45,355 bases of DNA from an uncultured Collinsella sp. (GCA_900540995.1 UQHO01000017.1:1-45355); one strand, 5' to 3'. Counted from the stretch's first letter, positions 14,970 to 22,750 are shown. Numbers and translations are program-made. Notes: generated from the sequence alone by a model not told the origin.

Positions 14970-15044
14970 TTTCGGTATCACGAACATACTTTCGGTATCA
15001 TTTAATGGTATTATGATATCGAAAGTATGTTCGTGATACCGAAA
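14970..15044 (+). promoter_or_regulatory. 32-bp-arm inverted repeat, fic promoter/operator
   Basis: Arms 14970-15001 and 15013-15044 match at 31 of 32 positions around an 11-nt AT-rich spacer. The left arm itself contains TTTCGGTATCA twice (14970 and 14990, 20-bp period), so the whole region has four copies of that box. A -10-like TATTAT/TATGAT lies in the spacer (15009-15017). The right arm runs directly into the ribosome-binding site AAAGGAG of fic. It is a probable autoregulatory operator, or an RNA hairpin limiting translation. Confidence 0.7.
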
Positions 15045-15052
15045 GGAGCCGC

Positions 15053-16285
15053 ATGCGCCAGTTCGATTACACCACAGTCCCAGCGGAACTCGAAGCAACT
15101 CCAATCACCAACCTCCTCCTCTCGATACGCGAGCATAAAGGCCGACAGCTTGTTCTGAGTCAAGTCAAACCCGAACTCCTATCGTCCCTTATGGAGGAAG
15201 CTAAGATCCAAAGCACCCAATCCTCCAACGGACTTGAAGGAATTGTTACCACCCAAAAAAGACTCAAAGCAATCATGGCGTATTCCGCCAAGCCAAGCTC
15301 CCGCGCAGAGGAAGAAATCGCTGGATACCGAGATGTGCTGTCGCTTATTCACGAGCAACACGATTCCATTCCCGTAACGCCATCGGTCATTTTGCAGTTG
15401 CATCGTGACCTCATGGCGCACACGGCAATCTCGTATGGAGGCCATTGGAAGGATAGCGATAACGAAATCGTCTCCATTGACGATCAAGGTAATCGATTTG
15501 TGCGCTTTAGGCCCCCTTCGGCTCTAGCAACCCCGGGACTTATTAAAGAAGCCTGCCAGTCCCTCAACGATGCTTTATCTCGCCAAGTTTGCGATCCCCT
15601 CCTTATATCGCTCCGCTTTATCTTCGATTTTGTCAGCATTCATCCCTTCAACGATGGCAATGGCAGGATGAGTCGGCTCCTTACAACGCTGCTGCTCGAA
15701 AAGACTGGATACGACGTTGCGCGTTACATCAGCATCGAACGACTTATTGAAGACAACAAAGCGCTTTACTACAACGCCCTCGCTGCAAGCTCCACCGGAT
15801 GGAATGAAAATCAAAACACCGAAGCACCCTTTATCCGTTTCATGCTCGGAACAACCCTGGCCGCCTACCGACAGCTCGAACAGCGTACCTTAATTGAATC
15901 AAGCACTCGTCCCATGTCGAAGCAAGCGCGCATCGCCGTTCTATTTCAACAGAGACCCGGCGTCATTAAGAAATCAGACATCCGATCCAACTGCCCCGAT
16001 ATCAGCGAGGTTACCGTTAAACGAACCCTCAGTCAGCTTGTTAGTTGCAGCGCAATCGAAAAAACAGGGGCGGGTCGTTCGACGGGCTACATACTCAAAG
16101 ACGTCCATGCTCTAGAACTATTCTTGCAATCCACAATACCCGATAGCGAGGCCGCAATAACAAAAGAGGCTCCAAAGGATAAGCTCCTTGAACGTGTAAG
16201 CCACGCCGAGGATGAAAGCAGAGAGGGGCTCTATGAAGACTACGATTCATTCTCAAGGGACATAAAGACGAAATACGGAGTCTAG
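15053..16285 (+). CDS. Fic-domain protein with C-terminal winged helix
   Basis: Fic proteins usually transfer AMP from ATP to a target hydroxyl. This 410-residue protein has an N-terminal Fic_N-like region, an inhibitory-helix motif S-x-x-x-E-G (SNGLEG, 58-63; Glu62), the complete active-site motif HPFNDGNGR (197-205) and a C-terminal winged-helix segment (about 285-350, KKSDIRSNCPDISEVTVKRTLSQL). The N-terminal inhibitory helix makes it a class II type. Its gene is AT-richer than its neighbours. It is preceded by a very long inverted repeat with four boxes, suggesting DNA binding to its own promoter (inference). The target is unknown and no antitoxin gene is adjacent. Confidence 0.88.
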   Translation: MRQFDYTTVPAELEATPITNLLLSIREHKGRQLVLSQVKPELLSSLMEEAKIQSTQSSNGLEGIVTTQKRLKAIMAYSAKPSSRAEEEIAGYRDVLSLIHEQHDSIPVTPSVILQLHRDLMAHTAISYGGHWKDSDNEIVSIDDQGNRFVRFRPPSALATPGLIKEACQSLNDALSRQVCDPLLISLRFIFDFVSIHPFNDGNGRMSRLLTTLLLEKTGYDVARYISIERLIEDNKALYYNALAASSTGWNENQNTEAPFIRFMLGTTLAAYRQLEQRTLIESSTRPMSKQARIAVLFQQRPGVIKKSDIRSNCPDISEVTVKRTLSQLVSCSAIEKTGAGRSTGYILKDVHALELFLQSTIPDSEAAITKEAPKDKLLERVSHAEDESREGLYEDYDSFSRDIKTKYGV

Positions 16286-16393
16286 TCATATCCCAGAATA
16301 GCCTCATCCTTGTTGCCCAAAATTATTTGCGCGTCATTGTGAAGCGATAATCCCCGCGCCGGCAGAGGGCAGAAATGTCTCCTGCCTCGCTAG

Positions 16394-17158
16394 CTAGCAA
16401 ATGACCTGCGTGTGCTCCTCGATGGCGGCGCGATCCTCGGCGGCGATACCTGGCTCGCACACCACTGCGTCCAAATTGTCCAGACGACAGAAGGTGTAGA
16501 AGTCGCGCTTGCCGATCTTGCTGGAGTCGGCGATCAGATAGCGCAAGTCTGCTTTGCTAAAAGCGAGCTGCTGGATACGGCCCTCGTCCATGTTGGACGT
16601 AGATACGTCACCGTCCAAGATGCCGTTGGCGCCGATAAACGCCGCATCGATGCCCAGCGCACGCAGGGTATCCTCAGCCGTTGGCCCCACAAAAGCGGCG
16701 GTGCGGCGACGGTACATACCGCCCACGAGGCACAGGTCGCAATCTTCGCGCGCCTCGAGCAGGTTAAACACCGAAAGCGAATTAGTCACGATGCGCAGGC
16801 GAAACGCCGGCAGCATCGAGGCCATCTGTTCCACCGTGGTGCCCGTACCCAAAAAGATAGTCGAGCCTTCCTCGATGAGCTCCACGGCACGGCGCGCGAT
16901 CTGCAGCTTTTCCTCGGCATGCTTGGAACGCTTTTCGTTGTGCGAGTACTCGTGGCGGAGCATCGTATGGGGGCGACCCTGCGCACTACGGGCACCGCCG
17001 TGCACGCGCTCGATCTCGCCCAGGCTCGCGAGCTCCTCAAGGTCGCGGCGGATCGTCATGTCCGAGACGCCCAGCGCGTCCGAGATCTCCTTGACCGAAA
17101 CCGTTCCCTGCTCCTCGAGCAGCTGACGAACCTTATCCTGTCGCTCTGCCTTAATCAC
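16394..17158 (-). CDS. DeoR-family regulator, probable LacR
   Basis: A 254-residue repressor from the GTG at 17158, which has GAGGG upstream; a GTG at 17179 is possible but would add unfamiliar residues. Residues 3-56 form the DeoR helix-turn-helix (TVSVKEISDALGVSDMTIRRDLEEL, then VHGGAR), followed by the DeoR C-terminal sensor domain with the phosphosugar-binding GTGTTVEQM. LacR of Firmicutes lac operons belongs to this family and responds to tagatose-6-P. The site ATTCAAACAGTAACGAACA upstream of this gene recurs at lacA and lacF, so autoregulation and control of lacABXC and lacF are inferred. It is divergent from galM. Confidence 0.8.
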   Translation of the reverse strand: MIKAERQDKVRQLLEEQGTVSVKEISDALGVSDMTIRRDLEELASLGEIERVHGGARSAQGRPHTMLRHEYSHNEKRSKHAEEKLQIARRAVELIEEGSTIFLGTGTTVEQMASMLPAFRLRIVTNSLSVFNLLEAREDCDLCLVGGMYRRRTAAFVGPTAEDTLRALGIDAAFIGANGILDGDVSTSNMDEGRIQQLAFSKADLRYLIADSSKIGKRDFYTFCRLDNLDAVVCEPGIAAEDRAAIEEHTQVIC

Positions 17159-17189
17159 GATGAGCCCTCGACATTCCACGCGTACATCA

Positions 17190-17210
17190 ATTCAAACAGT
17201 AACGAACAAA
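17190..17210. promoter_or_regulatory. Probable LacR autoregulatory operator
   Basis: ATTCAAACAGTAACGAACA, about 32 bp upstream of the DeoR start. It shares the ATTCrAACA...AACA pattern with the sites at 3174, 5004 and 5085. Confidence 0.5.
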
Positions 17211-17363
17211 TTGTATCAGATTCGCTCGGGCCAAAAATGAGCGCTTCAACTGCGCCTTCATTACTTTTTTTAAGAAAAACTCCCCCTGCTTTAGTGGGGT
17301 GTAGTGATAATCTCGCGTGTTCGCGCTACAGTTTGTCGGAAATACCTCGATGTTAGGAACCAA

Positions 17364-18416
17364 ATGATCACTTCCGAGCTTTTCGGCACCGCGCCGTGCG
17401 GTACCCCCGTTCATCGTTACACCCTCAACGGGCCCGAGATCTGCGTTCGCATTATGGACTATGGCGCCACCGTGTTAGGCATCGATGTGCCCGACATTCC
17501 CGGCAACGTGCGCGATGTGGTGCTGGGCTTCGATAAGCTCGAGGATTACTTTGACAACCCCGCCTGCTTTGGCGCGACCATCGGCCCTGTGGCCAACCGC
17601 ACTGCGGGTGCAACGATCACCATCGCCGGCACGGACTGGCATATGCCCGCCAACGAGGGCGCCAACAACCTGCACAGCGACCTTGAGCACGGCCTGCACA
17701 AGCGCGTGTGGGACGTTGAACTCGACGAGACTCACAACGCCGTTCGCATGACCACCTCGCTTGAGGATGGCGAGCTGGGCCTGCCCGGCAACCGCACCTT
17801 TACGGCCATGTTTACCGTGACGCGCACCGGCGTCTTTCGCATCGAATATGGCTGCGAGAGCGACCGCGCCACGTACGTGTCCATGACCAACCACACGTAC
17901 TTTAACCTTGCTGGCCATAACGCCGGCATGGACTGCGAGCACTTCTTTGTCGCTAACGCTGCCCACTACTTGCCCATTAACGAGCAGAATATCCCCACCG
18001 GCGAGATTGCTCCGGTCGAGGGCACGCCGTTTGACTTTCGCGAGCTGCGCCCCGTCGCTCCTGGCATGGAGGCCGACGACCCGCAGATTAAGCAGGCCCG
18101 TGGCTACGATCACTGTCTGTGCATCGATGGCTATCAGTACGGCCGTAATCTGCGCCGCGCGATGCACGTCGAGGAGATGTGGACCGGTCGTGAGCTGGAC
18201 TACTACACCACCGCCCCGGGCGTGCAGCTCTACACCGGCAACTGGCTGAGCGACGAGCATGCCAAGGACGATGCCAACTATGGCTGGGGCGCCGGCTTTG
18301 CCCTCGAGGCCGAGATGTACCCCGACACGCCGCACCAGCCGCTGTTCCCGCAGGGCATTGTGGGCCCGGGTCACCCCTACAGCAATGTGATCGAATACCA
18401 CTTTATGAGGCACTAA
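17364..18416 (+). CDS. galM: Aldose 1-epimerase (galactose mutarotase)
   Basis: Interconverts alpha and beta anomers of galactose and other aldoses. From the ATG at 17364 (AGGAA upstream) it has 350 residues, the GalM size. Landmarks are GATIGPVANRTAG near residue 70, the active-site His in MTNHTYFNLAGH, GTPFDFRELRPV, GYDHCL, and the catalytic Glu in GFALEAEMYPDTPHQP. It is divergent from the DeoR regulator and monocistronic. A candidate -10 TGATAAT lies at 17305-17311. It is distinct from the two LacX proteins, which are smaller and lack these motifs. Confidence 0.92.
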   Translation: MITSELFGTAPCGTPVHRYTLNGPEICVRIMDYGATVLGIDVPDIPGNVRDVVLGFDKLEDYFDNPACFGATIGPVANRTAGATITIAGTDWHMPANEGANNLHSDLEHGLHKRVWDVELDETHNAVRMTTSLEDGELGLPGNRTFTAMFTVTRTGVFRIEYGCESDRATYVSMTNHTYFNLAGHNAGMDCEHFFVANAAHYLPINEQNIPTGEIAPVEGTPFDFRELRPVAPGMEADDPQIKQARGYDHCLCIDGYQYGRNLRRAMHVEEMWTGRELDYYTTAPGVQLYTGNWLSDEHAKDDANYGWGAGFALEAEMYPDTPHQPLFPQGIVGPGHPYSNVIEYHFMRH

Positions 18417-18442
18417 GCCCATAACGCGACATATCGCACAGC

Positions 18443-18478
18443 AGCGCCCGCCGGCACCACCGCCGACGGGCGCTTTGC
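18443..18478 (+). terminator. Intrinsic terminator of galM
   Basis: AGCGCCCGCCGGC and GCCGACGGGCGCT form a long stem with a short loop, followed by TTTGCTA. Confidence 0.7.
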
Positions 18479-18500
18479 TACCTAGTCATTGGGAACGTTC

Positions 18501-18980
18501 TTAAATGACTAGTTGGATGGGGTCGGGATTGGAACTGGGGAGGTAGCGGATTTCTAGCTCTATTCCGAGTTCTTGCAGCTCTTTGAAGGCGGCGATGTCC
18601 GTATTGTCTACGGCAACGGCAGGAGTTGCGGAGCGCTTGCCCTCACCCGCCCGCATATGGCCAATGTTGATCTTGGTGATCGGCACACCACCCTTAACCA
18701 GCGCGAGCGCATCGGCGGGTGAGGCCACCATGATCAGAATCAACTGGCGCGGCGTTGCGGTATGAATGATGTCGATGATCCTTTGCACCGAGAAAAACCG
18801 CGTCCAAACGCCTTCTGGCGCCGCCACCCTCATGGGTGCCCATTGGCGCGAATCCGCCGCGATCTCATCGTTAACGATTAGGACAAGGTTGGAACCCACG
18901 GCTTCGTTCCACAGCTCAACGTCTTGCCCGTAAATGAAACGGTCATCGATGCGCGTGAGAAGGATCTTGGGTTGAGCCAT
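18501..18980 (-). CDS. Orphan mannose-family PTS EIIB lacking the catalytic His
   Basis: A 159-residue homologue of mannose/sorbose-family EIIB (compare 28275-28757 in this window). The N-terminus is KILLTRIDDRFIYGQD where active EIIBs have LTRIDNRLVHGQV: the phospho-acceptor His17 is Tyr here, and the following Val is Asp. The rest of the fold is well kept (VLIVNDEIAADS, RFFSVQRIIDII, GGVPITKINIGHM, FKELQELGIELEIRYLPS). There is no EIIA, EIIC or EIID beside it. It starts at 18980 with weak GGGGCAG upstream. It cannot transfer phosphate by the usual route, so a regulatory role or slow decay is inferred. Confidence 0.82.
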   Translation of the reverse strand: MAQPKILLTRIDDRFIYGQDVELWNEAVGSNLVLIVNDEIAADSRQWAPMRVAAPEGVWTRFFSVQRIIDIIHTATPRQLILIMVASPADALALVKGGVPITKINIGHMRAGEGKRSATPAVAVDNTDIAAFKELQELGIELEIRYLPSSNPDPIQLVI

Positions 18981-19119
18981 GGCTGCCCCATTCTGTTTGA
19001 GACCCATACGAGCGGGACGTCGGCCACCAACTCAACAGCAGGTCAAGCGTCAGATGGACGCCGCAGACATCACGTCTCCTATATTAGTGCATTTAAAGTG
19101 AGAAAAGCCGTCAGAACAC

Positions 19120-19148
19120 TTGCGCGGATGTGCGATGTCCCGTATCAT
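19120..19148 (+). promoter_or_regulatory. Promoter of the tRNA-Thr gene
   Basis: TTGCGC (19120-19125), a 17-nt spacer and TATCAT (19143-19148), about 40 bp upstream of the mature tRNA 5' end. Confidence 0.55.
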
Positions 19149-19187
19149 AGACAGCCGTTGACGCCTCAGTTGCGTCACCATATGGCC

Positions 19188-19263
19188 GCCAGCGTAGCTC
19201 AGTTGGTAGAGCACCGCTCTCGTAAAGCGGGGGTCACCGGTTCGAGCCCGGTCGCTGGCTCCA
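19188..19263 (+). tRNA. tRNA-Thr (anticodon CGT)
   Basis: The 76-nt cloverleaf has acceptor arms GCCAGCG / CGCTGGC, D-arm AGCTCAGTTGGTAGAGC, anticodon stem CCGCT / AGCGG with loop CTCGTAA (anticodon CGT, reading ACG), a T-loop GGTTCGAGCC, and an encoded CCA end (19261-19263). An intrinsic terminator follows. Confidence 0.95.
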
Positions 19264-19271
19264 TTGCACAA

Positions 19272-19297
19272 GATAGCCGCCTTCGGGCGGCTTTTTT
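19272..19297 (+). terminator. Intrinsic terminator of the tRNA gene
   Basis: AGCCGCC TTCG GGCGGCT is a UUCG-tetraloop hairpin followed by TTTTTTGTT. Confidence 0.9.
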
Positions 19298-19364
19298 GTT
19301 GCCGATTTCTGGCGAACATCCGCCAATCCAAGCACAACGCCGCCGATAACTCCCCTACTCAACA

Positions 19365-19413
19365 ACAAGCCCCGCTAACCGCAATCCCCAAAGGAACCGC
19401 GATCAGCGGGGCT
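19365..19413 (-). terminator. Probable terminator after yhcH-like gene
   Basis: On the minus strand AAGCCCCGCT pairs with AGCGGGGCTT, with an inner GCGGTT/AACCGC pairing, followed by GTTGTTG. It lies about 50 nt after the stop codon at 19460. Confidence 0.55.
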
Positions 19414-19459
19414 TAAACGCGCTCCCCAGGGGGAATCACGCTAGCTCACGAGCAGCGTG

Positions 19460-19933
19460 CTACTCCTCCCAGTAAGCGTCTGCAAGCAGCTTAAAGCAGA
19501 TCTTCTTGACCGGCTGCGCGCCATCGCCCGGGAACTCGAGCGTGGGCATGTGAGGCTCGCCGGCAACAAACAGCGCAAACTTGTCGTCAGCAAGATCACC
19601 GGCGATCGAGCCGTCGGAATCGACCAGATCGTAGTCGTCCTTCTCGTCAAACTCCTGGACCAGCGTCAGACTGCCCGTGGCAACCTTAAAGGCCTCGCGA
19701 CCCTCAATGTCGATCTGCAGGTCGTGATAGCGCTGATGCGTCTCGTAGTGAGCCTCGGCCTCGGGACGAGTCGTGGGAGCCATGACGTTCGCAAAGACCT
19801 TGTCGCCCAGAATCGGATGGCTGCCGACCTCGAGCTCCGCCGGATCGTTCTCCTCGAGCCAATCAATCAGCACGTCGAGGCCCTTGAGCATTCCGCGGTA
19901 CTCCTCGATATCGCCCAATGCACCGTAAATCAT
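19460..19933 (-). CDS. YhcH/YjgK/YiaL family protein
   Basis: A 157-residue cupin-like protein. MIYGALGDIEEYRG, the central YETHQRYHDLQIDIEGREA (His and Tyr/Asp residues of the presumed metal site) and the C-terminal FVAGEPHMPTLEF...PVKKICFKL are hallmarks of this family. Family members occur with sialic-acid, amino-sugar and other sugar operons (YhcH, EbgC, YiaL) and are thought to act on sugar anomers or intermediates; no specific reaction can be given. It is the last gene of a minus-strand group with lacX2, lacC2 and a nagA remnant. The spacing to the remnant is only 32 nt, suggesting it once followed an intact nagA. Confidence 0.88.
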   Translation of the reverse strand: MIYGALGDIEEYRGMLKGLDVLIDWLEENDPAELEVGSHPILGDKVFANVMAPTTRPEAEAHYETHQRYHDLQIDIEGREAFKVATGSLTLVQEFDEKDDYDLVDSDGSIAGDLADDKFALFVAGEPHMPTLEFPGDGAQPVKKICFKLLADAYWEE

Positions 19934-19965
19934 CTAAATCCCCTCTCGGATCGCTTCTTTGGCGA

Positions 19966-20097
19966 CTACTCGGCAAACGCGTTACCGACGCTGTTGCCAC
20001 CCACATACGCCTCGACCAGGGTAAGGTCGGGATTGAACACGGCAGCGTCAGCGTCGCGCCCCGGCATAATGCTACCGCACTTGTCGTCAACATGAGC
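19966..20097 (-). pseudogene. 3' remnant of a second nagA gene
   Basis: Translating the minus strand from 20097 to the stop at 19966 gives 43 codons beginning AHVDDKCGSIMPGRDAD and ending YVGGNSVGNAFAE. This aligns without gaps to the C-terminus of the intact NagA at 22826-23995 (AHIEDKCGSIMPGRDAD...YVGGQSVGNAFTE), with 33 of 43 residues identical. There is no start codon, and similarity stops at the first residues. The remainder of the gene is absent: lacC2 ends only 33 bp upstream. It is a truncated gene left by deletion or recombination. Confidence 0.82.
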
Positions 20098-20130
20098 TAG
20101 CAAGCGATGCCGGGGCCGTCGCCCAAACTC

Positions 20131-21066
20131 TTACAGCTCAGTCACGACAACGCCGTTGTAGACCTCGTCCCAACGGTCCATGACCAGATGGCCGGTCATG
20201 GGATCCATGGCGTTGAGCTTGCCGCAGGTGTTGGCGGTACGCAGCACCGTCTCGTCATCCGCACCAGCAGCAATCGCATGTGCGAAGCCGGCAATGGTCG
20301 AATCGCCCGAGCCCGTGGCGTTAACGGCAGGGATATCGGGCGTCTTTGCGCGGAACGCACGGCCATTGTGGAAGCCAACGGAGCCGGCAGCGCCCATGGA
20401 CACGACGACCCAGGGGATATCGGAGAAGCGGGCGTCAGAGGCGAGCGCGGCACGGAGCTCGTCCACATCGTCGGTGGTAAAGTTCGTGCCCAGAAGGCCG
20501 TTGATCTCGGTCAGGTTAGGCTTGACCAGCTCGGGCTTAATTTCGGACTTAAGGGCGGCCTCGAGCGAAGCACCCGAGGTATCGAGCAGCACCTTGGCGC
20601 CGGCGTTCTCGGCAATGCCCGTAATCTTGGCATAGTAGTCTGCCTCGACACCGCGGGGTAGCGAACCCGAGATGGTAACGACAGCGGCCTTGCTCGCGAG
20701 CTCGGTAAACTTGGCGGTAAAGGCATCGAGCTCCTCGGGGGCAATTGTCGGGCCGCTCTCGAGCAGCTCGGTCTGGTTGCCGGCGTGGAGGATGTTGAGG
20801 CAAATGCGAGTCTCGCCCTTGATGGGCACAAAGTCGTTGTTAATACCGTTGGCGTCCATGAGCTCAGCCATGTAGGCGCCCATGTGGCCGCCGAGTAGAC
20901 CGGTTGCCACAACGTCGTCGCCCAGCTGACCCAGCACACGGGCCACGTTGAGGCCCTTGCCGCCGGCGGTCTTTTCGGGCGTCACGCGGTTGACGTCGTC
21001 GATAATGAGCTCATCGAGCTGATAGCGCGTATCGACAGACGGGTTCATCGTAACGGTGAGGATCAT
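20131..21066 (-). CDS. lacC: Tagatose-6-phosphate kinase LacC (copy 2)
   Basis: A 311-residue PfkB-family kinase, near-identical to the copy at 51-986: MILTVTMNPSVDTRYQLDEL, KTAGGKGLNVARVL, and ATGSGDSTIAGFAHA with the catalytic Asp. It phosphorylates tagatose-6-P (FruK-like activity cannot be excluded). AAGGAG precedes the ATG. It follows lacX2 by 59 nt and is not accompanied by lacA or lacB, which fits an amino-sugar route where AgaS already produces tagatose-6-P. It probably arose by duplication of a lacX-lacC unit. The end of the gene abuts the nagA remnant. Confidence 0.9.
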   Translation of the reverse strand: MILTVTMNPSVDTRYQLDELIIDDVNRVTPEKTAGGKGLNVARVLGQLGDDVVATGLLGGHMGAYMAELMDANGINNDFVPIKGETRICLNILHAGNQTELLESGPTIAPEELDAFTAKFTELASKAAVVTISGSLPRGVEADYYAKITGIAENAGAKVLLDTSGASLEAALKSEIKPELVKPNLTEINGLLGTNFTTDDVDELRAALASDARFSDIPWVVVSMGAAGSVGFHNGRAFRAKTPDIPAVNATGSGDSTIAGFAHAIAAGADDETVLRTANTCGKLNAMDPMTGHLVMDRWDEVYNGVVVTEL

Positions 21067-21125
21067 TTTTAGCTCCTTATCTCGCAGGCTCCTTGTGCCT
21101 CGCGATACGAGTCGACAAAACGGAA

Positions 21126-22007
21126 TTACAGAATCTCAATCGTGAACGAGCGTACGATGGTCTCCTTGGGCTTGGCGACAAGGCAGCCGCGCTTATGCTC
21201 AAGTACGTCGTCCTCATCGGAGCAGGTCGAGAGGCCGCCCCAGGGTTCAACTGCCACAAAATCGCCCTCGGGCTTACTCCACACAATGAGATACGGGAAG
21301 CCCTCAAAGCTCAGGCGGACGCCCTTGTCCTCCCCCTTCTTAGAAAGCGTAACCTGACGGCTCTCGAGCACGTCAAAGATGGTCTCCGCAAAATCGAAGA
21401 GCTCGTGCGACAGGGGCAGCGTCTTTCCCACCATGGGGTTCTTGGAACGGTTTGCCACGTCAATCAATCCGGTCGAGGGCACGGCGGTGCAAAGCTCCGC
21501 AGCCTCGTCTTTCTCAAAGCGCAGCTCGTAGTCCGTATAGGCCTCGCCCTCATCGAGCGGACACCTAAAGCCGGGATGACCGCCGATAAAGAACGGCATG
21601 TCCTCGGTTCCCTCGTTGGTCACCTCATAGGAGACGCGCACGGCGGTATCCTCGAGCGCATAACGAGCGACAAGCTTAAACGGATACGGATAATCACTCA
21701 GCAATGCGGCGTTATCCTCCGAAGCCAGGCACATCGCCAGCTCGTTCTCGCCTTGGCTCAGCAGCTTCCACTCCTGCTTGCGCGCAAACCCGTGGCGAGC
21801 GAGCTTTACATGATGCCCGGCAAACGTCATGGCGCTGTTGTCACGCAAGCCTCCACAAATCGGGAAGCAAATCGGCGCCTGGCCGGACCACACGGCGGGA
21901 TCGCCCTGCCACAGATACTCGCGACCGTCGGCCTCAATCGAGGTAAACGAACCACCAGCCGTGGACACCTTAATAGAAATCGAATCGTTGGAGAGAGCGT
22001 ATTCCAT
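21126..22007 (-). CDS. lacX: LacX-type aldose 1-epimerase family protein (copy 2)
   Basis: A 293-residue paralogue of 1043-1924 with the same LacX landmarks: EYLWQGDPAVWSGQAPICFPICGGLRD, HVKLARHGFARKQEWKL, GGHPGFRCPLDEGE and VEPWGGLSTCSDEDDVLEHKRGC. The sequence is colinear with copy 1 over its full length, with more substitutions in the middle than LacC shows. It is the first gene of the lacX2-lacC2 pair, with AAGGATG before the ATG. A role in tagatose- or galactosamine-phosphate anomer interconversion is possible but unproven. Confidence 0.85.
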   Translation of the reverse strand: MEYALSNDSISIKVSTAGGSFTSIEADGREYLWQGDPAVWSGQAPICFPICGGLRDNSAMTFAGHHVKLARHGFARKQEWKLLSQGENELAMCLASEDNAALLSDYPYPFKLVARYALEDTAVRVSYEVTNEGTEDMPFFIGGHPGFRCPLDEGEAYTDYELRFEKDEAAELCTAVPSTGLIDVANRSKNPMVGKTLPLSHELFDFAETIFDVLESRQVTLSKKGEDKGVRLSFEGFPYLIVWSKPEGDFVAVEPWGGLSTCSDEDDVLEHKRGCLVAKPKETIVRSFTIEIL

Positions 22008-22165
22008 TGCCCATCCTTTCGAACAACTGCTTTTTTTGCTCGCAAGAACCCGTCTCGGCCCTGACCAAAGGACAAACCCGCACGTTCATCGATACGTCCG
22101 GTATCCCCGCCATGCAACGGGGTACCATACAGACATTGATGCAATTACAGCTGAAAGGCCTTCTT

Positions 22166-22750
22166 ATGCGAACCATCATCCTCTACGCCTCGCGCCATCA
22201 CGGCAATACCAAAAAGCTCGTGGACGCCATCGTCGAGGCACACCCCGAGATCGATACCCTCGACGTCAAGGCGCTCGGTAAAAACGAGTACCCCGACCTG
22301 CACGAATACCATCTGATCGGCGTCGCCACGGGCATTTATTACTCCGAGATCGACAAGGACATGGCACGCGTGCTCACGAACGTGCTGCAGCCGCAGGACA
22401 AGGTGTTTGGCCTTATGACCTACGGTGGCAAAAACAAGTGGTACGGCAAGGATATCGATGGCATCTGCCGCATGAGGCAGGCCATCTTTATGGGTGTCTA
22501 CGGCTGCCCCGGCTTTGATACGTGGGGGCCGTTCAAGCTCGCCGGCGGTGTCCAAAAGGGACACCCGACCGCCGAGGAAATTAAGGGCGCCGTCGACTTC
22601 TTCGACAAGATCGAAGACGAGTATGGCGACATCATCGTCGAAGAGTACGCAAAGCGTGAGAAGCGTCTAGCCTACGAAAAGGAGCATCCTGCGGGAGGTC
22701 TTGTGGCCGGCGTCAAGCGCACGGCAAAGAAGATCGCTAACAAGCTGTAA
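22166..22750 (+). CDS. Flavodoxin-like protein
   Basis: A 194-residue cytoplasmic flavodoxin-fold protein. TIILYASRHHGNTKKLVDAI at the N-terminus is the FMN phosphate-binding loop ([T/S]xxGNT pattern), followed by LIGVATGIYYSEIDKDM and KVFGLMTYGGKN, the positions of the isoalloxazine loops. It probably carries electrons in anaerobic redox chemistry; the partner is unknown. I start at the ATG at 22166, which has AAAGG upstream; the frame is open for 53 codons before it but these look non-coding. It is alone on the plus strand between two sugar operons and is followed by a terminator. Confidence 0.85.
   Translation: MRTIILYASRHHGNTKKLVDAIVEAHPEIDTLDVKALGKNEYPDLHEYHLIGVATGIYYSEIDKDMARVLTNVLQPQDKVFGLMTYGGKNKWYGKDIDGICRMRQAIFMGVYGCPGFDTWGPFKLAGGVQKGHPTAEEIKGAVDFFDKIEDEYGDIIVEEYAKREKRLAYEKEHPAGGLVAGVKRTAKKIANKL

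Noticed and set aside
15053..16285. Fic gene as part of a phage-defence island or toxin-antitoxin pair
   Set aside because: No antitoxin, restriction or abortive-infection gene is adjacent; the inhibitory motif is inside the protein itself (class II).
19041..19075. Six-codon leader peptide (ATG with AGGAG upstream, minus strand) before the orphan EIIB gene
   Set aside because: Very short, no regulatory codons or attenuator hairpin, could easily occur by chance.
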